Shown here in pieces: positions 1-8,178 of a DNA stretch of 62,005 bases. Positions within the stretch are counted from its first letter, which is position 1. Each line of letters begins with the position of its first letter. This DNA comes from Clostridia bacterium (GTDB lineage Bacteria > Bacillota > Clostridia > Christensenellales > CAG-138), in NCBI GenBank assembly GCA_017388175.1, contig JAFOTD010000009.1, forward strand, positions 1-62,005. Reading direction: 5' to 3'. Both the position numbers and the translations under genes were made by a program. The notes beneath the pieces are model-generated. The model did no database searches, had not been told where the DNA came from, and saw only the letters and a list, made by a program, of their open reading frames with translations.

Positions 1-2148
1 GAAGAGAAGAACGGACACATCACGATCGAGAAGATCACGACCTCGACGCCTGCAAACGGCAGCACGTACGCGCTGGGCGAGACGATCTCCTACAAGATCA
101 CGGTGAAGAACGACGGCAACCTGACGATCACGGACATCGAAGTGAAGGATGAACTGACCGGCGAGACCTGGACGATCGCGTCCCTCGCACCGGGTGCAGA
201 GGAAGTCTTCACGACGAGTTACACAGTCACCGAAGCAGACGTCCTGGCGGGCAAGGTTGTGAACGTTGCAACGGCAACGGGCACGAGCCCCGATCCGGAC
301 AAACCCGACGTACCGGTTGTCCCGGGCGAAGATCCCGAACCGATCGAAGAGGTCAACGCGCATCTGACGCTTGCGAAGGAGACGACCTCCACGCCGGCTG
401 ATGAGAAGTACGTCCTTGACGAAGTGATCACCTATAAGGTGACGGCAACGAACGACGGCAACGTCACGCTGACAAACGTCGTCGTAACGGATGAACTGAC
501 GGGCGACGAGTGGACGATCGCGTCTCTCGAACCGGGCGCAAGCGAGACCTTCACCGCGAGCTACACGGTCACGGTCGACGACGTCGTGGCAGGCAGCGTT
601 AAGAACGTTGTTACCGCAACCGGTACGGATCCGAACGGCGACGACGCCGAGACGGTACCGGCAGAGGTTGAAGACACGACCAAGAAGCGCGACGACAACG
701 AGATCACGCCGGAGCCCGGCGATGAAAGTGAATCGATGGACGTCGATTCCGGCAGCATCACGGCCGAGTACGACGGTCAGGCGCACACCATGACCGCAAC
801 CGCGACCGCGGAAGGATCGACCGTCTGGTACAGCACCGACGGCGGCGCAACGTGGACCACCACGGCGCCGAGCCGCACGGATGTCGGCACCACCGAGTTC
901 TCGATCAAGGCGACCAACCCGGCGTACGAAGACGTTGTGAAGACCGGCTTCACGCTGACGGTCACACCGAAGAAACTGACGGTTAAGATCGACGATCAGT
1001 CGAAGTACTACGGTGAAGCGGATCCTGAATTCACCTACACGGTCGAAGGGCTTGTGGAAGGCGAGGAGATCCCCGAAGGCACGTTCGATATTTACCGCGA
1101 CGAAGGCGAGGCGGTCGGAACCTATACGATCCACGGCAAGGTCGCCGGCAGAATGTTCCGTACGATTGCAACGATGCGAAATGTACGTGCAGCGCGTCTT
1201 GCAAACATCCTCGGCGTCAACGTAACGAGAGCGGCAAATACTTTCTCCGTGTCGAACTACGAAATCACGTTCGAGGAAGGCACGCTGGAAATCCTCGGTT
1301 ACGGCGGACAGCCGACGGAAACCCTCGGCGACTTCACGCTGGTATGGCTTTCCGACCTGCTGCTTGCGGGCGAAGGCGCACGTGACGAAGCGTTCAAAGC
1401 GATCACCGCATACGCCGCGAAGAATGAAGAGAAAGCCATCGCAATACTCCATTCCGGCAACATGGTCGATTCGTTTGACAATGAAGCGGCATGGACTGCG
1501 GCACAGGATGCGCTGAAGGCGCTTGCGATCCCGTTCTACGGCGTCGCTGGCACGAAGGACGTCAACGGCGACGAGATGAGCTATGACGCATATCTCGCGG
1601 CTGCATTGAACGATCACACGCAGAGCTTCGAGGACGGTTCGATCTGGTATCAGGAGCTGAAGGATCAGCCCGTGCTGGTCGTCGGCATCGGACATCAGAA
1701 GCTCGCGGAAACCGACGAGGAGAAGGAACGTCAGGATCAGTGGCTGAAGTTCGTCAACGACGCAATCGCATCGCATGATGAATTCACGATCCTCGTAGTC
1801 AACGACTACATCGACGCAAACGGCGAGCTGACAGCGTTCGGCAAGCTGATTGAGGAGAACGTCGTTGCGAACAATGAGGACGTACGCCTCATCCTCAGCG
1901 GCAACGCGGACGGAGCGGCAACGTGGGAGAAGACCTACGGTGAACGCAAGGTCGTTGCGCTCATGTACAACTACGTCGCGGATGAAGAGAACGGTCTGGG
2001 CTTCATGAGAGTCCTCGCGTACAACAGCGAAGACCAGGTCATCACGGTCACCACGATCAATCCGTTGACCGATGCGACCGCGTATGACGAGGAGCATCCC
2101 GAATACGATCAGTTCGTAATCGAGGGCATCTTCGACCCGGCTGAATAA
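1..2148 (+). CDS. Large secreted repeat protein, C-terminal part (5' end outside window)
   Basis: The reading frame is open from base 1, so the gene starts upstream; 715 codons are visible. In order, I see two DUF7507/DUF11-like beta-sandwich repeats (about residues 7-98 and 119-207, each with a KNDGN or TNDGN and a DELTG motif), an Ig-like domain (about 240-322), an MBG-type domain (about 323-435) and a C-terminal domain (about 443-700) with the layout of calcineurin-like phosphoesterases. That last domain has lost most metal ligands: HTGD reads HSGN (residue 487), GNHD reads GTKD (517-520) and the late SGH motif reads SGNAD. It is therefore probably a non-catalytic binding module. No LPXTG anchor is visible at the C-terminus. 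The protein is probably exported and surface-exposed. Confidence is high for the gene and moderate for the domain calls. Confidence 0.85.
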   Translation, partial: EEKNGHITIEKITTSTPANGSTYALGETISYKITVKNDGNLTITDIEVKDELTGETWTIASLAPGAEEVFTTSYTVTEADVLAGKVVNVATATGTSPDPDKPDVPVVPGEDPEPIEEVNAHLTLAKETTSTPADEKYVLDEVITYKVTATNDGNVTLTNVVVTDELTGDEWTIASLEPGASETFTASYTVTVDDVVAGSVKNVVTATGTDPNGDDAETVPAEVEDTTKKRDDNEITPEPGDESESMDVDSGSITAEYDGQAHTMTATATAEGSTVWYSTDGGATWTTTAPSRTDVGTTEFSIKATNPAYEDVVKTGFTLTVTPKKLTVKIDDQSKYYGEADPEFTYTVEGLVEGEEIPEGTFDIYRDEGEAVGTYTIHGKVAGRMFRTIATMRNVRAARLANILGVNVTRAANTFSVSNYEITFEEGTLEILGYGGQPTETLGDFTLVWLSDLLLAGEGARDEAFKAITAYAAKNEEKAIAILHSGNMVDSFDNEAAWTAAQDALKALAIPFYGVAGTKDVNGDEMSYDAYLAAALNDHTQSFEDGSIWYQELKDQPVLVVGIGHQKLAETDEEKERQDQWLKFVNDAIASHDEFTILVVNDYIDANGELTAFGKLIEENVVANNEDVRLILSGNADGAATWEKTYGERKVVALMYNYVADEENGLGFMRVLAYNSEDQVITVTTINPLTDATAYDEEHPEYDQFVIEGIFDPAE

Positions 2149-2160
2149 TCCAAAACAGAA

Positions 2161-2197
2161 GAGACGCCTTCCGAAAACCGGAGGGCGTCTCTTTTTT
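2161..2197 (+). terminator. Intrinsic terminator after the surface protein gene
   Basis: The arms GAGACGCC and GGGCGTCTC pair, extended by TTCCG/CCGGA with one wobble, and are followed by six T residues. It lies 12 bases after the stop codon and faces the convergent rarA gene. Confidence 0.85.
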
Positions 2198-2241
2198 GCA
2201 ACAAAACATCCCTGCCTCAGACGGACAGGGATGATTCCGTA

Positions 2242-3567
2242 TTATTTCTTTTCCTGCGCGGCTTTCCACGCCTTGATACTTTCCAATCGCTCCTTGAACC
2301 GGGATTCCAGCCCCTGATCGGTCGGCTCGTAATATACGCGCCCGTTGAGAGAATCCGGCAGGCAGCGCATGTCGGTGAGCTTTTCCGCCGTGTCGTGCGC
2401 GTATTGGTAGCCCTTTCCGTAGCCCTCATCCTTCATGAGCTTCGTGACGGCGTTGCGGATGTGCAGCGGCACGGGCTCCGCAAGCTGCGTGATCGCGTCG
2501 CGTTTCGCCGTTTCATAGGCCATATACAATGCGTTTGATTTCGGCGCGAGCGAGAGATAAACAACCGCCTGCGTCAAATGCACCGAGCATTCGGGCATGC
2601 CGATGAAATGACACGCCTGGTACGCGGCGACCGCAAGCTCTAAAGCGCGCGGATCCGCAAGGCCGACGTCCTCACTTGCAAATCGCGTCACGCGCCGCGC
2701 AACGAACAGCGGGTCCTCGCCTGCCTCAAGCATGCGTGCAAGCCAGTAAACCGCCGCATCCGGGTCGGAATTTCGCATCGACTTGTGCAGGGCGGAAATC
2801 AGGTTATAATGCTCCTCACCGCTCTTGTCATACAGAAGCGATTTTTTCGAGGTGCATTGCTCGACCGTGTCGGTCGTGACCGTCGTAACGCCGTACTCGT
2901 AATCGCCGTTTAGGATCGCCATCTCGAGCGTGGAGAGCGCGGTTCTGGCGTCGCCGTTTGCGAAGACCGCAATCAGGCGCAGCACGTCGTCGGCGATTTC
3001 GACCTTCTGTTCACCAAACCCTTTCGGGTTTTCGATGGCGCGGCGAAGGAGCGTGAAAAGGTCGTCCTCCGAAAGCGCTTTCAGCACGAACACCTTGCAG
3101 CGCGACAGCAGCGCTCCGTTGACTTCGAACGACGGGTTTTCGGTTGTTGCGCCGATCAGAATGATGCTGCCCTTTTCCACGAACGGCAAAAACGCGTCCT
3201 GCTGCGCTTTGTTGAAGCGGTGGATCTCGTCGACGAATACGATCGTCTTTTCACCGTACAGACGGTTCTCGTCCGCCTGCTGCATGACCGTGCGGATTTC
3301 CCGAATGCCGCTTGTGACCGCGGAGAAATTGATAAACTTTGCCTTTGTGTGATTTGCGATCACGTGCGCGAGCGTCGTTTTGCCCACGCCCGGCGGGCCC
3401 CAGAAGATCATCGAGGAAACCGCGTCCTGTTCGATGATGCGGCGCAGGATCCGGTTCGGTCCCAAAAGATGCGTCTGCCCCACGATCTCGTCGATCGTTT
3501 CCGGGCGCAGCCGTGCCGCCAGAGGTTCCGAAATAGTTGCATCGAGCAGCGTCATCTGATCGTTCAC
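2242..3567 (-). CDS. rarA: Replication-associated recombination protein A (RarA/MgsA AAA+ ATPase)
   Basis: RarA is a clamp-loader-like AAA+ ATPase that acts at stalled replication forks in the cytoplasm. The protein has a Walker A motif GPPGVGKTT (about residues 57-65), Walker B FVDEIHRF, the sensor segment GATTENPSFE with an arginine in ALLSR, and the conserved C-terminal oligomerisation region. Its length (441 aa) is usual for the family. I place the start at the GTG at 3567: a longer frame opens at an ATG at 3582, but that ATG lies inside the best ribosome binding site (GGGAGG, seven bases before the GTG). It is a single-gene unit with its own promoter (3601-3629). Confidence 0.95.
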   Translation of the reverse strand: MNDQMTLLDATISEPLAARLRPETIDEIVGQTHLLGPNRILRRIIEQDAVSSMIFWGPPGVGKTTLAHVIANHTKAKFINFSAVTSGIREIRTVMQQADENRLYGEKTIVFVDEIHRFNKAQQDAFLPFVEKGSIILIGATTENPSFEVNGALLSRCKVFVLKALSEDDLFTLLRRAIENPKGFGEQKVEIADDVLRLIAVFANGDARTALSTLEMAILNGDYEYGVTTVTTDTVEQCTSKKSLLYDKSGEEHYNLISALHKSMRNSDPDAAVYWLARMLEAGEDPLFVARRVTRFASEDVGLADPRALELAVAAYQACHFIGMPECSVHLTQAVVYLSLAPKSNALYMAYETAKRDAITQLAEPVPLHIRNAVTKLMKDEGYGKGYQYAHDTAEKLTDMRCLPDSLNGRVYYEPTDQGLESRFKERLESIKAWKAAQEKK

Positions 3568-3600
3568 GCGCAGCCCTCCCATCCATGGTTCTTATTCTTT

Positions 3601-3629
3601 AGTATAGCAGAAAGACGCAGAGTTGGCAA
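3601..3629 (-). promoter_or_regulatory. SigA-type promoter for rarA
   Basis: On the minus strand, TTGCCA and TATACT are separated by 17 bases, with TGC directly before the -10 (extended -10). The -10 is 33 bases upstream of the chosen GTG. Confidence 0.75.
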
Positions 3630-3660
3630 TCACCGGGCCACAGAAGCGCACGAAAAAAGG

Positions 3661-3688
3661 TTGCATATTTGATCGTACGGTGTACAAT
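3661..3688 (+). promoter_or_regulatory. Candidate promoter for the XRE regulator
   Basis: TTGCAT and TACAAT are separated by 16 bases, about 120 bases before the ATG. The -35 match is weak and the leader is long, so this is only a candidate. Confidence 0.4.
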
Positions 3689-3807
3689 AAAGGAAAGGGA
3701 CGGAATTTCTTAAAATGCAACCGCAGGTTGCGAAAGTTCAAGGTACGGATGGTGGAACGCAACCGGCCGATCCGGTATGATCCGGGCAGAAAAGCAAGGA
3801 GGAAACG

Positions 3808-4398
3808 ATGATGAAGCTTTCGGAAAAGATAACGTACTGCCGCCGCAAAAGCGGCTTATCGCAGGAGGGGCTTGCGGAGAAACTCGGCGTCTCAAGACAA
3901 GCGGTCAGCAAGTGGGAGACCGGCGAGGCACAGCCGGAGCTCTCGAAGCTGAAGCAGCTTTCCGACGTGTTCGGCGTTACCGCCGATTGGCTGCTGAGTG
4001 AAGACGAGCCGAGCGAGCCGCAGCCGCAGAACGAAACGCCGGAACAGACGCCGTCCTTTGCGGACCGGCTTCCCGGTCTGATCGGAAAACTGTTCCGCCG
4101 CTACGGTTGGCTTGCCGGGGTGTATGCCATGATTATTGGCGCAGTGTTCGGGCTGATCGGCGGAGCAGCGATCCTGATTTCAAACGGAATCTTTCGTACG
4201 TTTGAGCAGAATTCTTCCCGGATGTTCGATGCAGTGGGAGGATACGGCTTGGAACCGATGACTGCGGCGACCGTGCCGAACCCCGTTTCAATCGTCGGCA
4301 AGGTGCTCATCGGTGTCGGTGTGCTGATCTTCATATTCGGCGTTGTGTTGACGATCATGTTCCTTCACGCAAGAAAAAAGGAACAGAGTGAGCAGTAA
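3808..4398 (+). CDS. XRE-family regulator with membrane-spanning C-terminus
   Basis: A 196-residue protein. Residues 7-60 form a Cro/C1-type helix-turn-helix (LSQEGLAEKLGVSRQAVSKW), the pattern of SinR/Xre-like repressors. After an acidic, proline-rich linker come two hydrophobic segments (about 110-138 and 163-187), so the DNA-binding domain is probably tethered to the cytoplasmic membrane. A strong AAGGAGG lies four bases before the ATG. Such fusions usually act as local transcription regulators; no target operator could be identified here. It is monocistronic and converges on the papain-like protease gene. Confidence 0.85.
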   Translation: MMKLSEKITYCRRKSGLSQEGLAEKLGVSRQAVSKWETGEAQPELSKLKQLSDVFGVTADWLLSEDEPSEPQPQNETPEQTPSFADRLPGLIGKLFRRYGWLAGVYAMIIGAVFGLIGGAAILISNGIFRTFEQNSSRMFDAVGGYGLEPMTAATVPNPVSIVGKVLIGVGVLIFIFGVVLTIMFLHARKKEQSEQ

Positions 4399-4410
4399 CA
4401 GATATCCTCA

Positions 4411-4447
4411 AAGAAAAAAGGCGCTGCCCCGAAAGGAGCAGCGCCTT
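4411..4447 (-). terminator. Intrinsic terminator of the papain-like protease gene
   Basis: The arms AAGGCGCTGC and GCAGCGCCTT form a ten-base-pair stem. The T-rich tract follows only when read on the minus strand, so it mainly serves the minus gene; it may also slow readthrough of the convergent XRE gene. Confidence 0.8.
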
Positions 4448-4465
4448 GTACGTTGCTTTGCGCGA

Positions 4466-7400
4466 TCAGCCGATCACGGTGGTGTAAACTGTCGACGAGG
4501 CGGCGTCGCCGAGCTTCCAGAAGAAGATATCTGCGCTCGAGCTGTTGACCATGAAGTAGTTCTTGGCGGTCGAGAAGGTCAGATGCGGACGCGCCTTGCT
4601 TGCGGCGTTCGTCGCATCGACAGCGCCTTCGGCCATTGCAAACGACCAGAGGCAGTAGCTCGTCGCAAGCGTCTTGTAGCTGTAAAGATAGCTGCCGCGG
4701 TTCGCGAGGTACGTGCCGGTCTGCGCATTCTGAATGACGAACTTGTCGCCGTTCGCGGTCACCGTGAAGACGTACGCGTCAGTCACGTTATTCAGCGCCG
4801 TGCCATCGATGGTCATGCCGGCATCCGCAAATGCAGCGGTTGCGCCCGCGCTTGCGGCTTCGAGCTTCTTGGTGCCCGCAACGCCCTTCAGAACGGTCAT
4901 ATCACCGCTCTTGCCGTAGGTGATGACGTAGCTGCCTTCCCAGGATTCAGGCGCTTCGGTGATCAGCTCATAGCCCGCGGCACTGGTCTCGGTGTGCGAG
5001 TACAGCGCCTTGAGCGTGACGTCGGCGGTCGCGGCGTAGCTGCCGGTAAGAACGGTCGGCAGCGCGGAGACGTTGGTGTAATCTTCCGTGACCCAGCCGA
5101 GGAACGTATAGCCTGCGGGTGCGCCCGCGGTGGGCAGGCTGATGGTCTCGCCGTCTTTGCAGTTCATTGCGGCGGGAGCTGTGACGCCCGCCGGAACGGA
5201 GAAGGTGACCGTGTAGCCCAAAGCATCGACATAGCTATCCACGAAGGTGTAGCCGCAGACGGTGCAGGTGTGGGTCGTGTAGCCCTGCTCGGTAACGGTC
5301 GGCGCGGTAACGACGTCATTGTACGTGCAGCTTTCGGTAACGACGTCGCCGCATTCAGCACAGGCGTGGCTGTGTGTGCCGTCGTTGTTCGAAGTCCATT
5401 CGCCGTAGGTGTGTTCATGCGCGCCTTCCGGACCGGTGGTGTAGTAATTGACGCCTTCCACTTCTTCTTTCCAGAACTGCGTCTTGTTGGTGGTGTAACC
5501 GGTATTGACGACGAAGTAGGAGTTGGAGCCTTTTACCAGATACGTGTAGTTGGTGCTCGCCACGTTTGCAACCTTCATACAGATGTTGTAGAGGTCGTAC
5601 GAAACGTTCCAGTCGGAATAATCCGTCTGATACGAACCCATGTTGTGCAGGTACGTAGACTGCGTGCCGATCCAGAAGCCGGTGGACTCGTTCTTGATGG
5701 TGTATGCGCTGCCGGAAGGCGCAATGTGGAATACATACTCGGGAGCAACGTTTCGCAGAAGCTCGCCGTCGAGCGTCATGCCGGTGTTGGCGTATGCAAC
5801 GGATGCGCCGGAGGTGGCGTTTTCAATGCGCTGATCGGTCGTTATGCTCTTCAGAGCGATCAGGCTCGTATCCTTGCCGCTCGTAATGACGTAGTTGCCG
5901 GTCCAGTCGGACAGATTGTCGTTGACAAGGCGATAGATCAGGTTGCCGGTGCCCTCGAGACGATTGAACAGCGCGTACAGCGTGACGTTTGCGGTGACGG
6001 TGTATTCCGCGCCGGGCTCGTAGAACGTGGGCTCGGTCGTAGTCTCGGGAAGTTCAGCGCTGATCCAGCCGATGAAGGTCCAGCCGTTCGGCGTGTTGCT
6101 GACGGTGGAGGGAAGCGTGACGGTGTCATAGATCTGCGCGGTCGTGCTGCCTGCGGACGAGCCCGCGGACTGGTAGTTTACCGTATAGGTGGGCTTCGGA
6201 GCGAAGATGACCTTGATGGTGCAGTCGGTTTCCGGAGCGACATTGATGACGTTGCCGTTGATCGTTGCCGTTGCGGTACCGGCGGTGACTTCATAGCCGG
6301 ATACGTAGTAGCCGGTTGCGGGCGTTGCGGTGATCTTGGTTCCGTTGACGGAGACGGTGCCCCATGCGGTGTTGTTGGAAACGGCGGTGACGACGTAGGT
6401 CAGATCGTTGGTGTACGCCTTGATGCGATAGTCGCCGTTGTCGGGGCAGTCGGTCCAGGAACCGTTCGGCTCTTTATAATAGGACGTGTTGCCGTGATTT
6501 GCGTGCGTCCAGCTTGCCCAGCTTACGACGTCGCTGTTGTTAAACGTCGCGTCGTAGGGGGTGTGGACGTAGTTGCCGTCTTCGTCGGCCTCCGCAACGT
6601 TCTGCGTGAAGACGACCGAGAAGGTGTCGCCCGCGGCGAGCGTGACCGGGTTGTCGAGTTTGACGGTGTAGTAGCCCGGGAAGGTGAACGAACCGCTCTG
6701 CGAGGTCATCAGCGTACCGGAGGACGGATTGCCCGCGGTCGGGTTCTTGTAGATCTCGACCGTGTAGGTCATCGCTTCGTCCCAGTTGCACAGCGCGACC
6801 GCCTCGAGAAGCTGGCTGCCGGTTGCGGTGAAGACGTTCGCGACCTTGGTGCCGTTCGCAAAGCCTACGTAATAATCCGAGGAGGACGGCCAGCCCTTGC
6901 CGTAGCAGACGACGTTGCAGGTGCCGTCGTACTGATAGTTGTGCGCGTAGTTGTCGATCGGCTCTGCGTCGTAGAAGAAGATGCTGCCCTCGAGAACAGA
7001 GGTGTCCTCATAGGAGATGTACATGTAGCCCTGGCTGAAATAGCCGGTGCCCCAACTGTTCTTGCAAAGCCATGCGCCCGCGCTCGAAGGCTTATTCGGG
7101 GAGAATCTGCTCGTTGCGATGCTGTCGTCCCAGCCGACGATGGTGATGGCGTGGTTTGCCCATTTGTGGGAGCTGCTTTCCTGGCTGGTCGTGTCCTTCG
7201 TGCAGGTATAAGTGTATGCGCTGCCGGACTCATAGTAGCTGATATTGCCCGCACCGTACTTCATGATCGCCTGCTTGACGGCCTCGATGTCCGAACCGGG
7301 AATCCACTCGGAATTCTGTACGTGGCTGACGTTGGAGCCGTAGGCGTACTGGCTGGCAAGACCGGAGCTTGCGACTGTGCTCGCCTTAGAATACGCAAGC

Positions 7401-7996
7401 GCGGAGACAGATTCGCTCGCGGAGCCCGCCCAGCGCTGCAGCGTATAGGCGGACATTTCACCGTTGCCGCCCTGATCCAGACAGCCGTCCGAGCAGCTCG
7501 ATTTATCGCCGGTCAGCATGCCCTCCGCGTCGTAGGCGTTGGTGTAGTTGAAGAAGCAGTGCTGCGTCTCGGAGAGGTTCAGGCTCGTCGTTGCGGCTGC
7601 GCCGGTGGTGCCGACCTCAACGCCGTACTTGATCATGTAGCTTTCAACGCTCGCCATTGCCGCGTGCGCCCAGCAGGAGCCGTACGGGTTCTGGTTCTTG
7701 ACGGAGGTGATGTAGTTATAGTCGCGGCTGTCGTACTTGGAAGGCAGCGTGTCGCGCGTTGCCTCGCGGCCGGAAAGACGGTAATACGTCTCCATATCGC
7801 CGCGCAGATACGCGTTTGTAACTGCACGCGTACCCGGAATTTCCACCGGGATATAACCGGTGACTTTCGGCGTTTCGGGCTGCGATTCTCTGCGGTCCTT
7901 GATCCGTCCCTCTGCGAACGCTGCGCTCGGGATCAGAGCCAGGACCATAACCATTGCCAGCAGAAGGGCAAACAGTTTCAAGGTCGTTCTTTTCAT
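4466..7996 (-). CDS. Secreted papain-family (C1) cysteine protease with InlB-type repeats
   Basis: A 1176-residue exported protein. Residues 1-29 are a signal peptide ending AAFA. The C1 protease domain has Cys108 in GSCWAHA, the histidine in WANHAITIVGWDD (about 282) and the asparagine in KNSWGTG (about 313), so the catalytic triad is complete. A beta-sandwich (lectin-like) region follows. After that come Listeria/Bacteroides (InlB B-type) repeats with GYTFLGW and GWTFIGW motifs, two similar beta-rich modules with LIYRLVNDNLSDWTGNYVIT and YELITEAPESWEGSYVIT starts, and between them a two-CxxC segment (HACAECGD, HTCTVCGY). There is no sortase motif. I choose the ATG at 7996, preceded by AGGAG with a seven-base gap. 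It probably degrades or binds extracellular protein or wall material. It has its own promoter and terminator. Confidence 0.9.
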   Translation of the reverse strand: MKRTTLKLFALLLAMVMVLALIPSAAFAEGRIKDRRESQPETPKVTGYIPVEIPGTRAVTNAYLRGDMETYYRLSGREATRDTLPSKYDSRDYNYITSVKNQNPYGSCWAHAAMASVESYMIKYGVEVGTTGAAATTSLNLSETQHCFFNYTNAYDAEGMLTGDKSSCSDGCLDQGGNGEMSAYTLQRWAGSASESVSALAYSKASTVASSGLASQYAYGSNVSHVQNSEWIPGSDIEAVKQAIMKYGAGNISYYESGSAYTYTCTKDTTSQESSSHKWANHAITIVGWDDSIATSRFSPNKPSSAGAWLCKNSWGTGYFSQGYMYISYEDTSVLEGSIFFYDAEPIDNYAHNYQYDGTCNVVCYGKGWPSSSDYYVGFANGTKVANVFTATGSQLLEAVALCNWDEAMTYTVEIYKNPTAGNPSSGTLMTSQSGSFTFPGYYTVKLDNPVTLAAGDTFSVVFTQNVAEADEDGNYVHTPYDATFNNSDVVSWASWTHANHGNTSYYKEPNGSWTDCPDNGDYRIKAYTNDLTYVVTAVSNNTAWGTVSVNGTKITATPATGYYVSGYEVTAGTATATINGNVINVAPETDCTIKVIFAPKPTYTVNYQSAGSSAGSTTAQIYDTVTLPSTVSNTPNGWTFIGWISAELPETTTEPTFYEPGAEYTVTANVTLYALFNRLEGTGNLIYRLVNDNLSDWTGNYVITSGKDTSLIALKSITTDQRIENATSGASVAYANTGMTLDGELLRNVAPEYVFHIAPSGSAYTIKNESTGFWIGTQSTYLHNMGSYQTDYSDWNVSYDLYNICMKVANVASTNYTYLVKGSNSYFVVNTGYTTNKTQFWKEEVEGVNYYTTGPEGAHEHTYGEWTSNNDGTHSHACAECGDVVTESCTYNDVVTAPTVTEQGYTTHTCTVCGYTFVDSYVDALGYTVTFSVPAGVTAPAAMNCKDGETISLPTAGAPAGYTFLGWVTEDYTNVSALPTVLTGSYAATADVTLKALYSHTETSAAGYELITEAPESWEGSYVITYGKSGDMTVLKGVAGTKKLEAASAGATAAFADAGMTIDGTALNNVTDAYVFTVTANGDKFVIQNAQTGTYLANRGSYLYSYKTLATSYCLWSFAMAEGAVDATNAASKARPHLTFSTAKNYFMVNSSSADIFFWKLGDAASSTVYTTVIG

Positions 7997-8046
7997 CAAA
8001 GGTCTCCTCTTTTTAAATTTGTGCCGTCCGGCACATCAACAAATAT

Positions 8047-8075
8047 ATCATATCACATCTCGTATAATTTTTCAA
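8047..8075 (-). promoter_or_regulatory. SigA-type promoter of the papain-like protease gene
   Basis: On the minus strand, TTGAAA and TATGAT are separated by exactly 17 bases, about 50 bases before the ATG, in an AT-rich stretch unlike the GC-rich surroundings. Confidence 0.8.
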
Positions 8076-8120
8076 TTTTTATGTACAAAAATTAAGAAGA
8101 AAAATTTGCGCGGCGGAGCA

Positions 8121-8153
8121 GAAAAAAAGAGACGTTTTCGGTAAAAACGTCTC
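8121..8153 (-). terminator. Intrinsic terminator of the glycine cleavage operon
   Basis: The arms GAGACGTTTT and AAAACGTCTC form a perfect ten-base-pair stem and are followed by a T run on the minus strand. It ends the operon after lpdA. Confidence 0.85.
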
Positions 8154-8178
8154 GCGGAAAAGATATTTGGTTTAACGA

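Noticed and set aside
4388-8095. Long plus-strand frame of 1235 codons opposite the protease gene
   Set aside because: It is a shadow of the minus-strand papain-like gene in a high-GC region; it has no recognisable domain and is Arg/Val/Gly-rich, as antisense frames are.
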